Assembly (NCBI GenBank): GCA_028065725.1
Contig: JAPTVL010000374.1
Span: forward strand, 1 to 57,570
Length of the DNA: 57,570 nucleotides
Source of the DNA: Betaproteobacteria bacterium
Lineage (GTDB): Bacteria; Pseudomonadota; Gammaproteobacteria; Burkholderiales; Rhodocyclaceae
Direction: 5' to 3'
Each line of letters opens with the position of its first letter. The first letter of the stretch is position 1. The notes under the pieces were generated by a model that searched no databases, was not told the origin of the DNA, and saw only the letters and a program-made list of their open reading frames with translations. Of this stretch, positions 8,715 through 16,754 are shown one piece after another. The position numbers and the translations under genes are program-made.

Positions 8715-9872
8715 ATGAACCCATTTTCCGGGTCCAATCCAAAAACATCCCGTGCCGGCATCGGGTTGGCCGTGCTGTGCGCTGCGCTGCTTGCGGCTTG
8801 CGCTGGCGATGGGCTATTGCGTGAGGCGGTGCCGCAGCGGCCGGCTGACGTGCGGGCGCAGATCGCCGGCCTGATGCCGGCCAATACGCCGGACCGTGCG
8901 GGCTGGGCGGTGGATATCTACGCTGCTTTGGCCGCGCTGGAAATCGTACCGAATGCGGCGAACATCTGCGCCGTGCTGGCGGTGACCGAGCAGGAGTCGA
9001 GCTACCGTGCCGACCCGGCGGTGCCGAAACTCGGACAGATCGCCTGGGGCGAAATCGACCGCCGCGCCGAGCGCCTCGGCATTCCGGCGCCGGCGGTGCA
9101 CCTTGCGCTCAAGCTGCCGTCGTCGAACGGCAGGAGCTATGCCGAGCGTATCGATGCAGTGAAGAGCGAAAAGGAACTGAGCCTGATTTTCGAGGACCTG
9201 ATCGATCGCGTGCCTTTGGGCAAGCGCCTGTTCGCCGGCTGGAATCCGGTGCGCACCGGCGGGCCGATGCAGGTCAGCATCGCCTTTGCCGAACGCCACG
9301 CGCAGGAGCGCAGCTATCCCTATCCGGTGACGGACTCGATCCGCCACGAGGTGTTTTCGCGGCGCGGCGGCCTGTATTTCGGCATCGCCCACCTGCTCGG
9401 CTATCCGGCGGCCTACGACAATCACCTCTATCGTTTTGCCGACTTCAATGCCGGTCGCTATGCCAGTCGCAACGCGGCGTTCCAGAACGCGGTGAGCATC
9501 GCGTCGGGTATTCCGCTCGATCTCGACGGCGACCTGGTGCGCCATGGCGATGACGATCAGGGCAAGCCGGGCAGCACCGAGCTGGCGGCGCGATCCATCG
9601 CCAGGCGCCTCGATCTGAGTCATGGCGCGATTCGCCAGGCGCTGGAGCAGGGCGACAGCCTGGCCTTCGAGCGCAGCACGCTCTACCAGCGCGTCTTCGA
9701 GCTGGCCGACCGGTTGGAGCGGCAGCCGGTGCCGCGCGCGCTGCTGCCGCGCATCGTGCTGCAGAGTCCGAAGATCACGCGCAAGCTGACCACGGAATGG
9801 TTCGCCAACCGGGTGGATGAGCGCTATCGCAAATGCCTGGCGCGCGCGGCAAGTGCTGTAGCGGCCGGTTAA
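8715..9872 (+). CDS. DUF1615-family lipoprotein
   Basis: A 385-residue protein with a lipoprotein signal peptide (hydrophobic residues 16-29, lipobox LLAAC). The body matches the DUF1615 family as I know it, with AVTEQESSYRADP near residue 100 and the NPVRTGGPMQVS segment near residue 180. The E-QESS-Y context resembles the catalytic Glu region of lysozyme-like transglycosylases, so a periplasmic cell-wall role is possible. The ATG at 8715 is chosen because it starts the signal peptide. The gene converges on the gentisate operon, with only ten bases between stop codons. Confidence 0.8.
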   Translation: MNPFSGSNPKTSRAGIGLAVLCAALLAACAGDGLLREAVPQRPADVRAQIAGLMPANTPDRAGWAVDIYAALAALEIVPNAANICAVLAVTEQESSYRADPAVPKLGQIAWGEIDRRAERLGIPAPAVHLALKLPSSNGRSYAERIDAVKSEKELSLIFEDLIDRVPLGKRLFAGWNPVRTGGPMQVSIAFAERHAQERSYPYPVTDSIRHEVFSRRGGLYFGIAHLLGYPAAYDNHLYRFADFNAGRYASRNAAFQNAVSIASGIPLDLDGDLVRHGDDDQGKPGSTELAARSIARRLDLSHGAIRQALEQGDSLAFERSTLYQRVFELADRLERQPVPRALLPRIVLQSPKITRKLTTEWFANRVDERYRKCLARAASAVAAG

Positions 9873-9882
9873 GCCGCATGCG

Positions 9883-10527
9883 TCATGCCTGCGGTGCATC
9901 AGGCTGCAGGGCCGGAGCCGCGCTGCGGAAGGCGTCGATTTCGCCGCAGGCCCGGTCGACTGCGAGGATCTGCGGGTAGGGCGCGAGTTCGACATTGAAG
10001 CGCCGCGCGCTTTCCACTTGCGGCACCAGGTAGACATCGGCCAGCGTCGGCGTCTTGCCGAAGCAGAAGTCGCCGCGCTGCCGGTCGGCCGCCAGCATGG
10101 CTTCGAGCGCCGCGAAGCCGGCCGAGATCCAGGTGGCGCACCAGGTGTTGACCGCGGCTTCGTCGCAGCCGAGGGTCTTGCGCAGGTATTCGAGGATGCG
10201 TCGATTGTTGAGCGGATGGATGTCGCAGCCGACGATCGCCGCCATCGCCCTTACCCGCGCCCGGTCGTCATGGCCCGCCGGCAGCAGCGGTGGAGTCGGG
10301 TAGCGCTCTTCCAGCCATTCGATGATTGCCGGCGACTGCGTCAGCACCCGTCCGTGATCGGCCAGCGCCGGCACCAGGCCTTGCGGATTGAGGGCCTTGA
10401 AGGCCGCACCGAGATGTTTCTCGCTGCGCAGGTCGACCGCGACATACTCGTAGGCCAGCCCCTTCAGCTTCAGCGCGATGCGCAGACGGTGCGAGGTGCC
10501 GCTGCGGAAGAAGTTGTAGAGCTGCAT
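9883..10527 (-). CDS. nagL: Maleylpyruvate isomerase (zeta-class glutathione S-transferase)
   Basis: A 214-residue GST-fold protein. The N-terminal thioredoxin-like domain begins LYNFFRSGTSHRLRIALKLK, the zeta-class active-site pattern with Ser7-10. It continues with NPQGLVPAL and the glutathione-binding QSPAIIEWL. It is the last gene of a four-gene operon whose other products convert 3-hydroxybenzoate to maleylpyruvate and hydrolyse fumarylpyruvate. This makes glutathione-dependent cis-trans isomerisation of maleylpyruvate to fumarylpyruvate the expected reaction. Maleylacetoacetate isomerase is the sequence-level alternative; context argues against it. The gene lies 14 bases downstream of the monooxygenase gene. 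Confidence 0.85.
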   Translation of the reverse strand: MQLYNFFRSGTSHRLRIALKLKGLAYEYVAVDLRSEKHLGAAFKALNPQGLVPALADHGRVLTQSPAIIEWLEERYPTPPLLPAGHDDRARVRAMAAIVGCDIHPLNNRRILEYLRKTLGCDEAAVNTWCATWISAGFAALEAMLAADRQRGDFCFGKTPTLADVYLVPQVESARRFNVELAPYPQILAVDRACGEIDAFRSAAPALQPDAPQA

Positions 10528-10541
10528 CGCGTTGTCCGTGT

Positions 10542-11732
10542 TCAGTCGGCTAGGCAATTGTCGACGTTCCAGCCGTAGAGCCATTCCATGGCGTCGTAGA
10601 AGCGCTCCGGCGTGCGGCCTTTCCAGAGGTCGTTGCGCACCAGGCGCTCGACGCCCTTGGCGTGGTAGATGCGCCCCATCTCGCGCGAGGAGAGCACGAT
10701 GCGCGCGGTGCGCGCGACGCGCGAGCGCTGGTAAAGCTCGAAGGCCTTGGCGAAGTCGTTGGCATTCACCCGCAGCGCCTCGCCCAAAGTGACTGCGTCT
10801 TCCAGCGCCATGCAGGCGCCCTGCGCCATGTACTGCGTGGTCGGATGCGCGGCGTCGCCCAGCAGCGTGGCGCGGCCGTAGGTCCATTGCGCTATCGGCT
10901 CGCGGTCGGCCGTGGCCCAGCGCTTCCAGGATTTCGGCAGGTCGATCAACTGGCGCGCGCGCGGGCAGATGCCCTGGAAGTAGCTCTGCACCTCGTCCTT
11001 GCTGCCTTCGGTGACCCCCCATTCCTCCTGCTGGCGGCTGTGGAAGGTCACCACCACGTTGTACTGCTCGCCGCCGCGCAGCGGGTAGTGCACCAGATGG
11101 CAGTTGGGGCCGACCCAGATGCTGGCTGCATTCCATTGCAGGTCGACGGGGAAGTCCTGTTTGTCCACCACGGCGCGATACACGACGTGGCCGGTTACGC
11201 GCGGCGGGTCATTGACATACTGGGCGCGCACCACCGACTTCACGCCGTCGGCGCCGATCAGCGCCAGGCCGCGGTGGGACTGGTCGTGCTGGTCGATCAC
11301 GGTGACGCTGTCGGCATCCTGTTCGACGCGTTCGACGCGGGTGGATGTTTGGAATTCGACGCGCCCGGTTTCCAGCGCGCCTTCCAGCAGCGAGGTGTGC
11401 ACATCGACGCGGTGGATCACCGCGTAGGGATTGCCGAAACGCCGGCGGAAGGCCTCTCCGGTGGGAATGCGGCCGACGACATACTCGTCGAGCGCGTCGT
11501 GCATGATCATGTAGTCGGTATAGACCGCGCGGCTGCGGGCCTTCTCGCCGACGCCCAGCGCGTCGAAGGCGTGGAAGGCGTTGGGGCCGAGCTGGATGCC
11601 GGCGCCGATTTCGCCGATTTGCGGCGACTGCTCCAGAACCTTGACGCTGAAGCCCTGGCGCACCAGCGCCAGCGCCGCGGCAAGGCCGCCGATGCCGCCG
11701 CCGGCGACGAGTACGGGAAACTGTTCGGGCAT
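10542..11732 (-). CDS. nagX: 3-hydroxybenzoate 6-monooxygenase (FAD-dependent)
   Basis: A 396-residue single-component flavoprotein hydroxylase. It shows the dinucleotide-binding GGGIGG at residues 11-16, the DG-type motif near ALIGADGVKS and the second FAD motif LLGDAAHPTTQYMAQG near residue 290. Length and C-terminal sequence (WLYGWNVDN) fit the 3-hydroxybenzoate 6-hydroxylase branch that makes gentisate using NADH and O2. Salicylate 1-hydroxylases are close relatives, but the adjacent gentisate dioxygenase, hydrolase and isomerase point to gentisate as product. This gene makes the operon specific for meta-hydroxybenzoate and oxygen-dependent. Confidence 0.87.
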   Translation of the reverse strand: MPEQFPVLVAGGGIGGLAAALALVRQGFSVKVLEQSPQIGEIGAGIQLGPNAFHAFDALGVGEKARSRAVYTDYMIMHDALDEYVVGRIPTGEAFRRRFGNPYAVIHRVDVHTSLLEGALETGRVEFQTSTRVERVEQDADSVTVIDQHDQSHRGLALIGADGVKSVVRAQYVNDPPRVTGHVVYRAVVDKQDFPVDLQWNAASIWVGPNCHLVHYPLRGGEQYNVVVTFHSRQQEEWGVTEGSKDEVQSYFQGICPRARQLIDLPKSWKRWATADREPIAQWTYGRATLLGDAAHPTTQYMAQGACMALEDAVTLGEALRVNANDFAKAFELYQRSRVARTARIVLSSREMGRIYHAKGVERLVRNDLWKGRTPERFYDAMEWLYGWNVDNCLAD

Positions 11733-11744
11733 TGCAACTCCCTC

Positions 11745-12455
11745 CTATTCGGGCTGGCCGACGTCGAGTGTGACATCGCCGACGTCTTCGATGTGGCCGC
11801 TGATGTGATCGCCCGGCTTGACCGCGCCGACGCCTTCGGGTGTGCCGGTGTAGATGATGTCGCCGGGTTCCAGGTGATAGAACTGCGAAAGGTCGGCCAG
11901 CAGTTCCGGAATGTTCCAGATCAGTTGGGAAAGGTCGGCGCTCTGCTTCGTATCGCCGTTGACCTGCAACGTGATGGCACCGCTCGCCAGCACGCCGAGG
12001 TCGCTGATCGGCAGGATGGCGCTGCACACCGCCGACCGCTCGAAATCCTTGCCCAGGTCCCACGGCCGTCCCTGGTCGCGCGCCACCAGTTGCAGGTCGC
12101 GCCGCGTCATATCGAGGCCGGCGGCATAGCCGAAGATCATAGGTTGGGCGTCGGCTTCGGTGAGGCGGAATCCCTGCGCGCCGATCGCGACGACCAGTTC
12201 CATTTCGTAGTGGTAGCTGGTGGTGCCGGCCGGGTAGGGCACGGTGGCGCCGGACTCGACCAGGGTCGAGGGCGACTTGGTGAAGTAGAAGGGCTTCATG
12301 CTTGCCTTGTCCACCGGACGGCCCATTTCAATGGCATGGGCGTGGTAATTGCGACCGACACAGAAGATGCGCCTGACCGGGAAGCGGGCGCTGGTGCCGG
12401 CCACCGGCAGCGATGGCGTGGCGGGAGGGGCGAATGCGTAGTTGGGGGCGGACAT
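11745..12455 (-). CDS. nagK: Fumarylpyruvate hydrolase (FAH family)
   Basis: A 236-residue fumarylacetoacetate-hydrolase-fold enzyme. Features are the FCVGRNYHAHAIEMG opening, the metal-binding pair in YHYEMELVVAIG, and the late IIYTGTPEGVGAVKPGD motif. It hydrolyses fumarylpyruvate to fumarate and pyruvate, the last step of the gentisate pathway. It lies between the gentisate dioxygenase (12-base gap) and the monooxygenase gene (13-base gap), so co-transcription is near certain. The start ATG at 12455 is upstream of the first conserved motif. Confidence 0.9.
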   Translation of the reverse strand: MSAPNYAFAPPATPSLPVAGTSARFPVRRIFCVGRNYHAHAIEMGRPVDKASMKPFYFTKSPSTLVESGATVPYPAGTTSYHYEMELVVAIGAQGFRLTEADAQPMIFGYAAGLDMTRRDLQLVARDQGRPWDLGKDFERSAVCSAILPISDLGVLASGAITLQVNGDTKQSADLSQLIWNIPELLADLSQFYHLEPGDIIYTGTPEGVGAVKPGDHISGHIEDVGDVTLDVGQPE

Positions 12456-12466
12456 GTCGTGGGTTC

Positions 12467-13504
12467 TCAGTTGCGGACTTCGTAGACGCCGAGCTTCTTC
12501 TGCAGCGGCGCGTCGTCGGCGATGAAAATGAAGGCCGGGTGCTTGCTTGAGCGGTTGGCCAGCGTGATCGGCGTGTAGCCGGGGATGCAGCAGGTATCGG
12601 CGGCATCGAGCCTGAAGTCGGCGCCGGCGGCGCTGACGGCGGCGGCACCCTCGATCTGGTGGAACACCATCGCGGTGGAGCGCGCCGGCATCGCCAGGCG
12701 TTCGCCGGGGCGCAGCATCAGCGCCGAGTAGCCGAGGATGCGCTGGCAGTCGTGGCCGTTCTCGGGGTTGACGTAGGCCACCTGCACCGCTTCGAGTTCC
12801 GGCCGCCGGGCGGCCATGGTTTCCAGCGTGCGGCGCACATCGACCCAGGGATAGCGCAGCATCGGGAAGGCCTTGCCGCTGCGCACAAACATCGGCGCCG
12901 GCACCACGCCGCCGCGCATGAAGTCCTGCTCGCCGCCTTCGGCCGTGACGGTCTGCGCCTTGCCTTCGGTGACGTAGGAAGCTTCGCAGTAATAGACGAT
13001 GGGCAGATCGAGCACGTCGAGCCACACCACGGGGTCGTTGCCATCGTGGCCGTGCTCATGCCACATGCCGGTCGGCGTCAGGATCAGGTCACCGCGGCTC
13101 ATCGGGCATTTCTCTCCCTCGACCGTGGTGTAGGCGCCCTCGCCCTCGACGATCATGCGTACGGCGTTGGGGGTGTGGCGGTGGGCCGGCGCCCATTCAC
13201 CCGGCTGCAGCAGCTGCATGCCGAGGTAGATGGTCGCGCTGGCCTGCATCTTTTCCAGGCCGTGGCCCGGATTGGCCAGCACCAGCACGCGGCGCTCGGC
13301 CTTTTCGATCGGGGTCAGCTCGCCGGCACGCATCAGCAGCGGGCGCAAACCCTGATAGGACCAGCAGGTTGGCCGCGTCCTGATCGCCGGCTTGCCGGGC
13401 GGTAGCACGGCCCGCAGGCTGGGCCACAGCGGCACGAGGTTCTTCTCCGTCAGCGCTGCGCGGTAGTCTTCCGGTAGGTCTTCAAGGCGCCCCAGTTTGT
13501 TCAT
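12467..13504 (-). CDS. nagI: Gentisate 1,2-dioxygenase
   Basis: A 345-residue bicupin non-haem Fe(II) ring-cleavage dioxygenase. The N-terminal cupin has the iron ligands in PAHRHTPNAVR (His108, His110) and MWHEHGHDG (His149 or His151). The second cupin is degenerate in metal ligands, as usual. It cleaves gentisate between C1 and C2 to maleylpyruvate. It is the first gene of the operon, reading away from the divergent LysR gene. The 146-base space upstream contains a plausible sigma70 promoter and a LysR box. Confidence 0.93.
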   Translation of the reverse strand: MNKLGRLEDLPEDYRAALTEKNLVPLWPSLRAVLPPGKPAIRTRPTCWSYQGLRPLLMRAGELTPIEKAERRVLVLANPGHGLEKMQASATIYLGMQLLQPGEWAPAHRHTPNAVRMIVEGEGAYTTVEGEKCPMSRGDLILTPTGMWHEHGHDGNDPVVWLDVLDLPIVYYCEASYVTEGKAQTVTAEGGEQDFMRGGVVPAPMFVRSGKAFPMLRYPWVDVRRTLETMAARRPELEAVQVAYVNPENGHDCQRILGYSALMLRPGERLAMPARSTAMVFHQIEGAAAVSAAGADFRLDAADTCCIPGYTPITLANRSSKHPAFIFIADDAPLQKKLGVYEVRN

Positions 13505-13575
13505 CTTTGCCCCTTCGTCGGTGTTGCGATGTGGAAGCCGGTGGGTGCCACATCGATGTTTTATTCAGAGAAGCC

Positions 13576-13603
13576 AATATATCCAGGCAAAAACCGGCGT
13601 AAA
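13576..13603 (-). promoter_or_regulatory. Putative sigma70 promoter of the gentisate operon
   Basis: Read on the minus strand: TTTACG (13603-13598), a 16-base spacer, then TATATT (13581-13576), a five-of-six match to the -10 consensus. The predicted start near 13569 leaves a leader of about 65 bases before the gentisate dioxygenase ATG. The assignment is by inspection only. Confidence 0.5.
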
Positions 13604-13624
13604 TCCGTCATTTTCAATATAAAG

Positions 13625-13641
13625 TATTCGAAATTTGAATA
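13625..13641. promoter_or_regulatory. Putative LysR-type regulator binding site (T-N11-A)
   Basis: TATTCGAAATTTGAATA is an interrupted palindrome with arms TATTC/GAATA and the T-N11-A pattern expected for LysR proteins. Its centre is about 64 bases upstream of the predicted start of the gentisate operon, the classic recognition-site position. It also lies 10 bases before the LysR start codon, so autorepression is likely. Confidence 0.55.
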
Positions 13642-13650
13642 AAGCTGCCG

Positions 13651-14553
13651 ATGATGGACTCAATGGATATCCGCCTATTGATGGTGTTCGACGCGATTTA
13701 CAAGACGCGCAGCGTGACCGCGGCGGCCGAGGTGCTCGATCTCGGCCAGCCGGCGGTCAGCGTGGCCTTGGCCAAGTTGCGTCACCATTTCGGCAATCCC
13801 CTGTTCGTGCGCACCTCGAACGGCATGGAACCGACGCCTTTCAGCGAAGGCCTGGTGCAGCCGGTATACGAGGTGCTGGGGGCGCTGGAGAAAGTGCTCG
13901 GGCATCGCGGCGAGTTCGATCCGGGCGGCTCCGAGCGGAGCTTCCGCATTTGCATGACCGACATCAGTCAGCTGGTATTGCTGCCGCGGCTTTGGGAAGT
14001 CCTGCGCGAAACCGCGCCCGGCGTGTGCATCGAAATCATCCCGATGACCAGCGATACCGCGCGCCTGCTGGAAAGCGGGGAGGCCGACCTCGCGGTGGGC
14101 TTCATTCCGCAGCTGGAGGCGGGCTTCCACCAGCAGACGCTGTTCCTGCAGAGCTTCGTCTGCATGGTCGGGCGCGACCATCCGCGCATCGGCGACAGCC
14201 TCGACCGAGCGCAGTTCGAAGCCGAGGACCATGCGGTGGTCAGTTCCTCCGGCGCGGCGCCGGCCATGCTCGAACGCGAGATTGCACGCCTCGGCATCCA
14301 GCGCCGCATCGCGCTGAAGATTTCCAGCTTTCTCAGCGCGGCATTCGTCGTCGAGCATACCGACCTGCTGCTGACCATCCCGCAGCGACTCGGCGAGGTG
14401 CTGCAGGGGCGCGGCTCGTTTCGCATCCTCCCGGTGCCCTTCCCGCTGCCCGACTACGACGTCAAGCAGCACTGGCACGAACGCTATCACCATGACGAAG
14501 GCAACCGCTGGTTGCGCCGCGTGGTTGCTCGCTTGCTGTCCGCCGCGAGTTGA
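13651..14553 (+). CDS. LysR-family regulator of the gentisate operon (NagR/NahR-like)
   Basis: A 300-residue protein with an N-terminal winged HTH (RSVTAAAEVLDLGQPAVSVA, residues 21-40) and a periplasmic-binding-protein-like effector domain. It begins MDIRLLMVFDAIY like NahR/NagR-type activators of salicylate and gentisate genes. ATGs at 13651 and 13663 are both possible; neither has a strong ribosome-binding site. It is divergent from the gentisate operon with a 146-base intergenic region. The likely inducer is 3-hydroxybenzoate, gentisate or a relative (inference). Confidence 0.87.
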   Translation: MMDSMDIRLLMVFDAIYKTRSVTAAAEVLDLGQPAVSVALAKLRHHFGNPLFVRTSNGMEPTPFSEGLVQPVYEVLGALEKVLGHRGEFDPGGSERSFRICMTDISQLVLLPRLWEVLRETAPGVCIEIIPMTSDTARLLESGEADLAVGFIPQLEAGFHQQTLFLQSFVCMVGRDHPRIGDSLDRAQFEAEDHAVVSSSGAAPAMLEREIARLGIQRRIALKISSFLSAAFVVEHTDLLLTIPQRLGEVLQGRGSFRILPVPFPLPDYDVKQHWHERYHHDEGNRWLRRVVARLLSAAS

Positions 14554-14565
14554 GGCTTGGCTTGT

Positions 14566-15015
14566 TCAGGCCTTCGGCCGGCGGAAGCGTCCGAGCAGTT
14601 CCAGCAGCAGTTTCTTTTCGGCGATGGTGAAGGGCTTGCACACTTCCTTCTCGTGCGCGCTGGCGCGGCGCAGCGCCTCGGCCAGCAGCTCGCGGCCGGC
14701 GTCGGTCAGGTGCAGGTGGTTGTGGCGGCGATCGGTGGTCGAGGCGCGGCGCTCGACCAGGCCGCGCTTCGCCAGCTTGTCGAGCAGCGGCACCACCGAG
14801 GAACGTTCCAGCCTGACCGCCGCGGCCAGCCTCGACTGGGTGATGCCGTCATTCTGGTGCAGGACTTCGAGCACGGAAAAGATCGCCGGGGTGACATCGA
14901 TTTCCTTGAGCGTATTGCCGATGTGCTCGAACACCGTCAACTGCGCGAGGCGCAAATGAAAGCCGACGTGGTTGGCAAGACAGCCGATGGCAGGGGGTTT
15001 GCGATTGGCGGGCAT
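14566..15015 (-). CDS. MarR-family regulator of the CoA-dependent side-chain cluster
   Basis: A 149-residue winged-helix protein with ITQSRLAAAVRLERSSVVPLLDKLAKRGLVERR (helix-turn-helix and recognition helix, residues about 57-90) and the wing TTDRRHNHLHLTDAG. MarR proteins of this kind (FerC, CouR, BadR types) repress aryl-CoA pathways and are released by CoA thioesters. It reads divergently from the binding-protein/ligase operon. The space between holds two copies of a 13-base element in opposite orientation, one touching a -35 box. Acting as a repressor of both directions is an inference. Confidence 0.85.
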   Translation of the reverse strand: MPANRKPPAIGCLANHVGFHLRLAQLTVFEHIGNTLKEIDVTPAIFSVLEVLHQNDGITQSRLAAAVRLERSSVVPLLDKLAKRGLVERRASTTDRRHNHLHLTDAGRELLAEALRRASAHEKEVCKPFTIAEKKLLLELLGRFRRPKA

Positions 15016-15055
15016 TACGGTCGGACGGGTGGCCTTGGAATAGTTTGTCGATTGA

Positions 15056-15068
15056 TTTTATATCGAAC
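15056..15068. promoter_or_regulatory. Putative MarR operator, copy 1
   Basis: TTTTATATCGAAC is the exact reverse complement of the copy at 15121-15133. Each copy is itself close to the dyad GTTnnATATnnAAC. It lies 41 bases upstream of the marR start codon, so it would serve autoregulation. Confidence 0.5.
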
Positions 15069-15120
15069 AAGCCGGTTTTGTTCGCATTGTCCGGCCATCC
15101 TGCCGCGGTTCGGTTTAATG

Positions 15121-15133
15121 GTTCGATATAAAA
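15121..15133. promoter_or_regulatory. Putative MarR operator, copy 2
   Basis: GTTCGATATAAAA is the exact inverse of copy 1, 65 bases away centre to centre. It ends four bases before a TTGACA hexamer, so an occupied site would occlude RNA polymerase at the rightward promoter. Confidence 0.5.
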
Positions 15134-15137
15134 CAGG

Positions 15138-15166
15138 TTGACATCGACTTACGCGCTCGTCACAAT
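15138..15166 (+). promoter_or_regulatory. Putative sigma70 promoter of the side-chain degradation operon
   Basis: A perfect -35 hexamer TTGACA (15138-15143) is followed after 17 bases by CACAAT (15161-15166), four of six to consensus. It would drive the deletion-scar region and the substrate-binding protein and ligase genes. The weak -10 leaves some doubt. Confidence 0.45.
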
Positions 15167-15240
15167 CCGCTCCTCACCCGCTGTTCGCCAGACACGCAAG
15201 ATGTCACCGGACCCGATACTGCGGGATCGCCAAGATACGG

Positions 15241-15486
15241 AGGAGCGATGGGCAAGGTTTCGCAACGGCCTTTACCGACGGCGGCTTCAATCTCGGAGCC
15301 AGCCACATCCAGTTCCAGACGTTGTGGATCGTCGGCATCGCGGCCGTGCTGATCGCCGGCCTGGCGCTGTTCTTCGAGCATTCGATCTACGGCAAGGCGC
15401 CGCGCGCGACCGCCACCTTGCTCGACGATCCACGTGCGATAGAAAGCTACCTCGGCCTCGGCGGCAGCCATTCGATTGCCGCCTGA
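15241..15486 (+). pseudogene. Deletion scar: branched-chain-type ABC permease fragment fused to ATPase C-terminus
   Basis: The frame ending in TGA at 15484-15486 reads GASHIQFQTLWIVGIAA and LFFEHSIYGKAPRATA, an internal segment of a LivH-type permease. It then continues in frame as LLDDPRAIESYLGLGGS, which is the C-terminal end of a LivF/LivG-type ATPase. The rest of the permease(s) and ATPase(s) is missing. Upstream, a good ribosome-binding site (GGAGGAGCG) and an ATG at 15248 exist, but in another frame, so at least two joins are implied. The intact binding-protein gene follows 79 bases later. The simplest reading is internal deletion of a HAAT-family importer that left only its binding protein. 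Confidence 0.75.
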
Positions 15487-15565
15487 GTCCTGCAACGCCC
15501 CTGTAGCGTTTTCACCCGCAAGACCCAAGCAAAACTAAAACCCAAACTGTCCAGAGGAGAATCAC

Positions 15566-16720
15566 ATGAAAATGAAAGTCCGACTGTCCCTCAAGCCGCT
15601 GGTGATTGCCCTTGCACTGGCCGGTTCCGGCACCGCGCTGGCCGATATCAACATCGGCGTCAGCCTTTCCGCCACCGGTCCGGCCGCCGTGCTCGGCGGC
15701 CCGCAGAAGAACACGACGCAGTTGTTCCCGACCAGCATCGCCGGCGAGAAGATCAACTGGATCGTGCTCGACGATGCATCCGACCCGACCAGCACCGCCA
15801 AGAACGTGGCGAAACTGCTCACCGAGAACAAGGTGGACCTGCTGATGAGCGGCACCACCACGCCCGGCGTCATGGCGACGGCGGGACCGGCGGCGGACAG
15901 CAAGACGCCGCTGATCGCGCTGGCGCCCAACCGCCTCGACGGCGAGAAGTTCAAGTGGACCTTCACCATGCCGCAGCCGATCGGCCTTATGGCCGAGCCG
16001 CTGCTCGATCATGCGAAGTCGAAGGGCTACAAGACCATCGGTTTCCTCGGCTACCATCCCGACGCCTACGGCGAGGTCTGGATCAAGGCCATGGAATCGA
16101 TGGCAGGCAAGTACGGTATTGCCTTCGGGCCGATCGAGGGCTTTGCCCGCAACGACACATCGGTGGCAGGCCAGACCCTGAAACTGCTTGCCGCCAAGAC
16201 GGACGCGGTACTCGTCGTCGCCTCGGGTTCCCCGGCGGCGATGGCGCATTCCGCGCTGGCCGAGCGCGGCTACAAGGGTCAGATCTACCAGACCCATGGC
16301 GCGCCGTCGCCGGTATTCCTCAAGAATGGCGGCAAGTCGGTCGAAGGCGGCATCCTTGTCGCCGGCCCGCTGCTCGAGTGGGAGCAACTGCCTGATTCGC
16401 ATCCGTCGAAGAAGGTCGGCGCCGAGTACGCCAAGGCCTACGAGGCGAAGTTCGGCAAGGGTTCGCTGTCGTCCTTCGGCGGCCACATGTGGGATGCCTG
16501 GGCCATCACCGCGCGGGTGATTCCGGTCGCGCTGAAGAAGGCCAAGCCGGGCACTCCGGAGTTCCGCGCCGCGTTGCGCGACGCGATCGAGAGCGAAAAG
16601 GAAATCGCCGGCGTGCATGGCGTGTTCAACATGAGCCCGACCGACCATTCCGGCTTCGATGGGCGCGCTCGCGTGCTGCTACAGGTACAGAACGGCGCCT
16701 TCAAGGTTATTTCCAAGTAA
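15566..16720 (+). CDS. ABC transporter substrate-binding protein (LivK/HAAT type) for an aromatic or related acid
   Basis: A 384-residue periplasmic protein with a signal peptide (residues 1-26, ending GTALA-D). It has the type I binding-protein fold seen in LivK relatives (INIGVSLSATGPAAVLGG at the start and a GFLGYHPDAYGEVW hinge region). GAGGAGA lies upstream of the ATG. In aromatic-degraders, such proteins next to aryl-CoA ligases bind benzoate- or cinnamate-like acids; the ligand here is inferred. Its own permease and ATPase genes appear to have been deleted (scar at 15241-15486), so it must use another transporter or be an orphan. Confidence 0.85.
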   Translation: MKMKVRLSLKPLVIALALAGSGTALADINIGVSLSATGPAAVLGGPQKNTTQLFPTSIAGEKINWIVLDDASDPTSTAKNVAKLLTENKVDLLMSGTTTPGVMATAGPAADSKTPLIALAPNRLDGEKFKWTFTMPQPIGLMAEPLLDHAKSKGYKTIGFLGYHPDAYGEVWIKAMESMAGKYGIAFGPIEGFARNDTSVAGQTLKLLAAKTDAVLVVASGSPAAMAHSALAERGYKGQIYQTHGAPSPVFLKNGGKSVEGGILVAGPLLEWEQLPDSHPSKKVGAEYAKAYEAKFGKGSLSSFGGHMWDAWAITARVIPVALKKAKPGTPEFRAALRDAIESEKEIAGVHGVFNMSPTDHSGFDGRARVLLQVQNGAFKVISK

Positions 16721-16754
16721 GCGCCGCAAGGACGCGCTAACGCAAGGACGTCGC

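Noticed and set aside
10662..12485. Plus-strand 607-codon frame opposite the gentisate operon
   Set aside because: Shadow frame with Val/Ala/His-rich composition. The minus strand carries the FAD-, cupin- and FAH-type enzymes.
15138..15506. Plus-strand frame of 122 codons across the operator-scar region
   Set aside because: Arg/Pro-rich and begins at the -35 box; the meaningful frame is the one encoding the permease/ATPase remnant.
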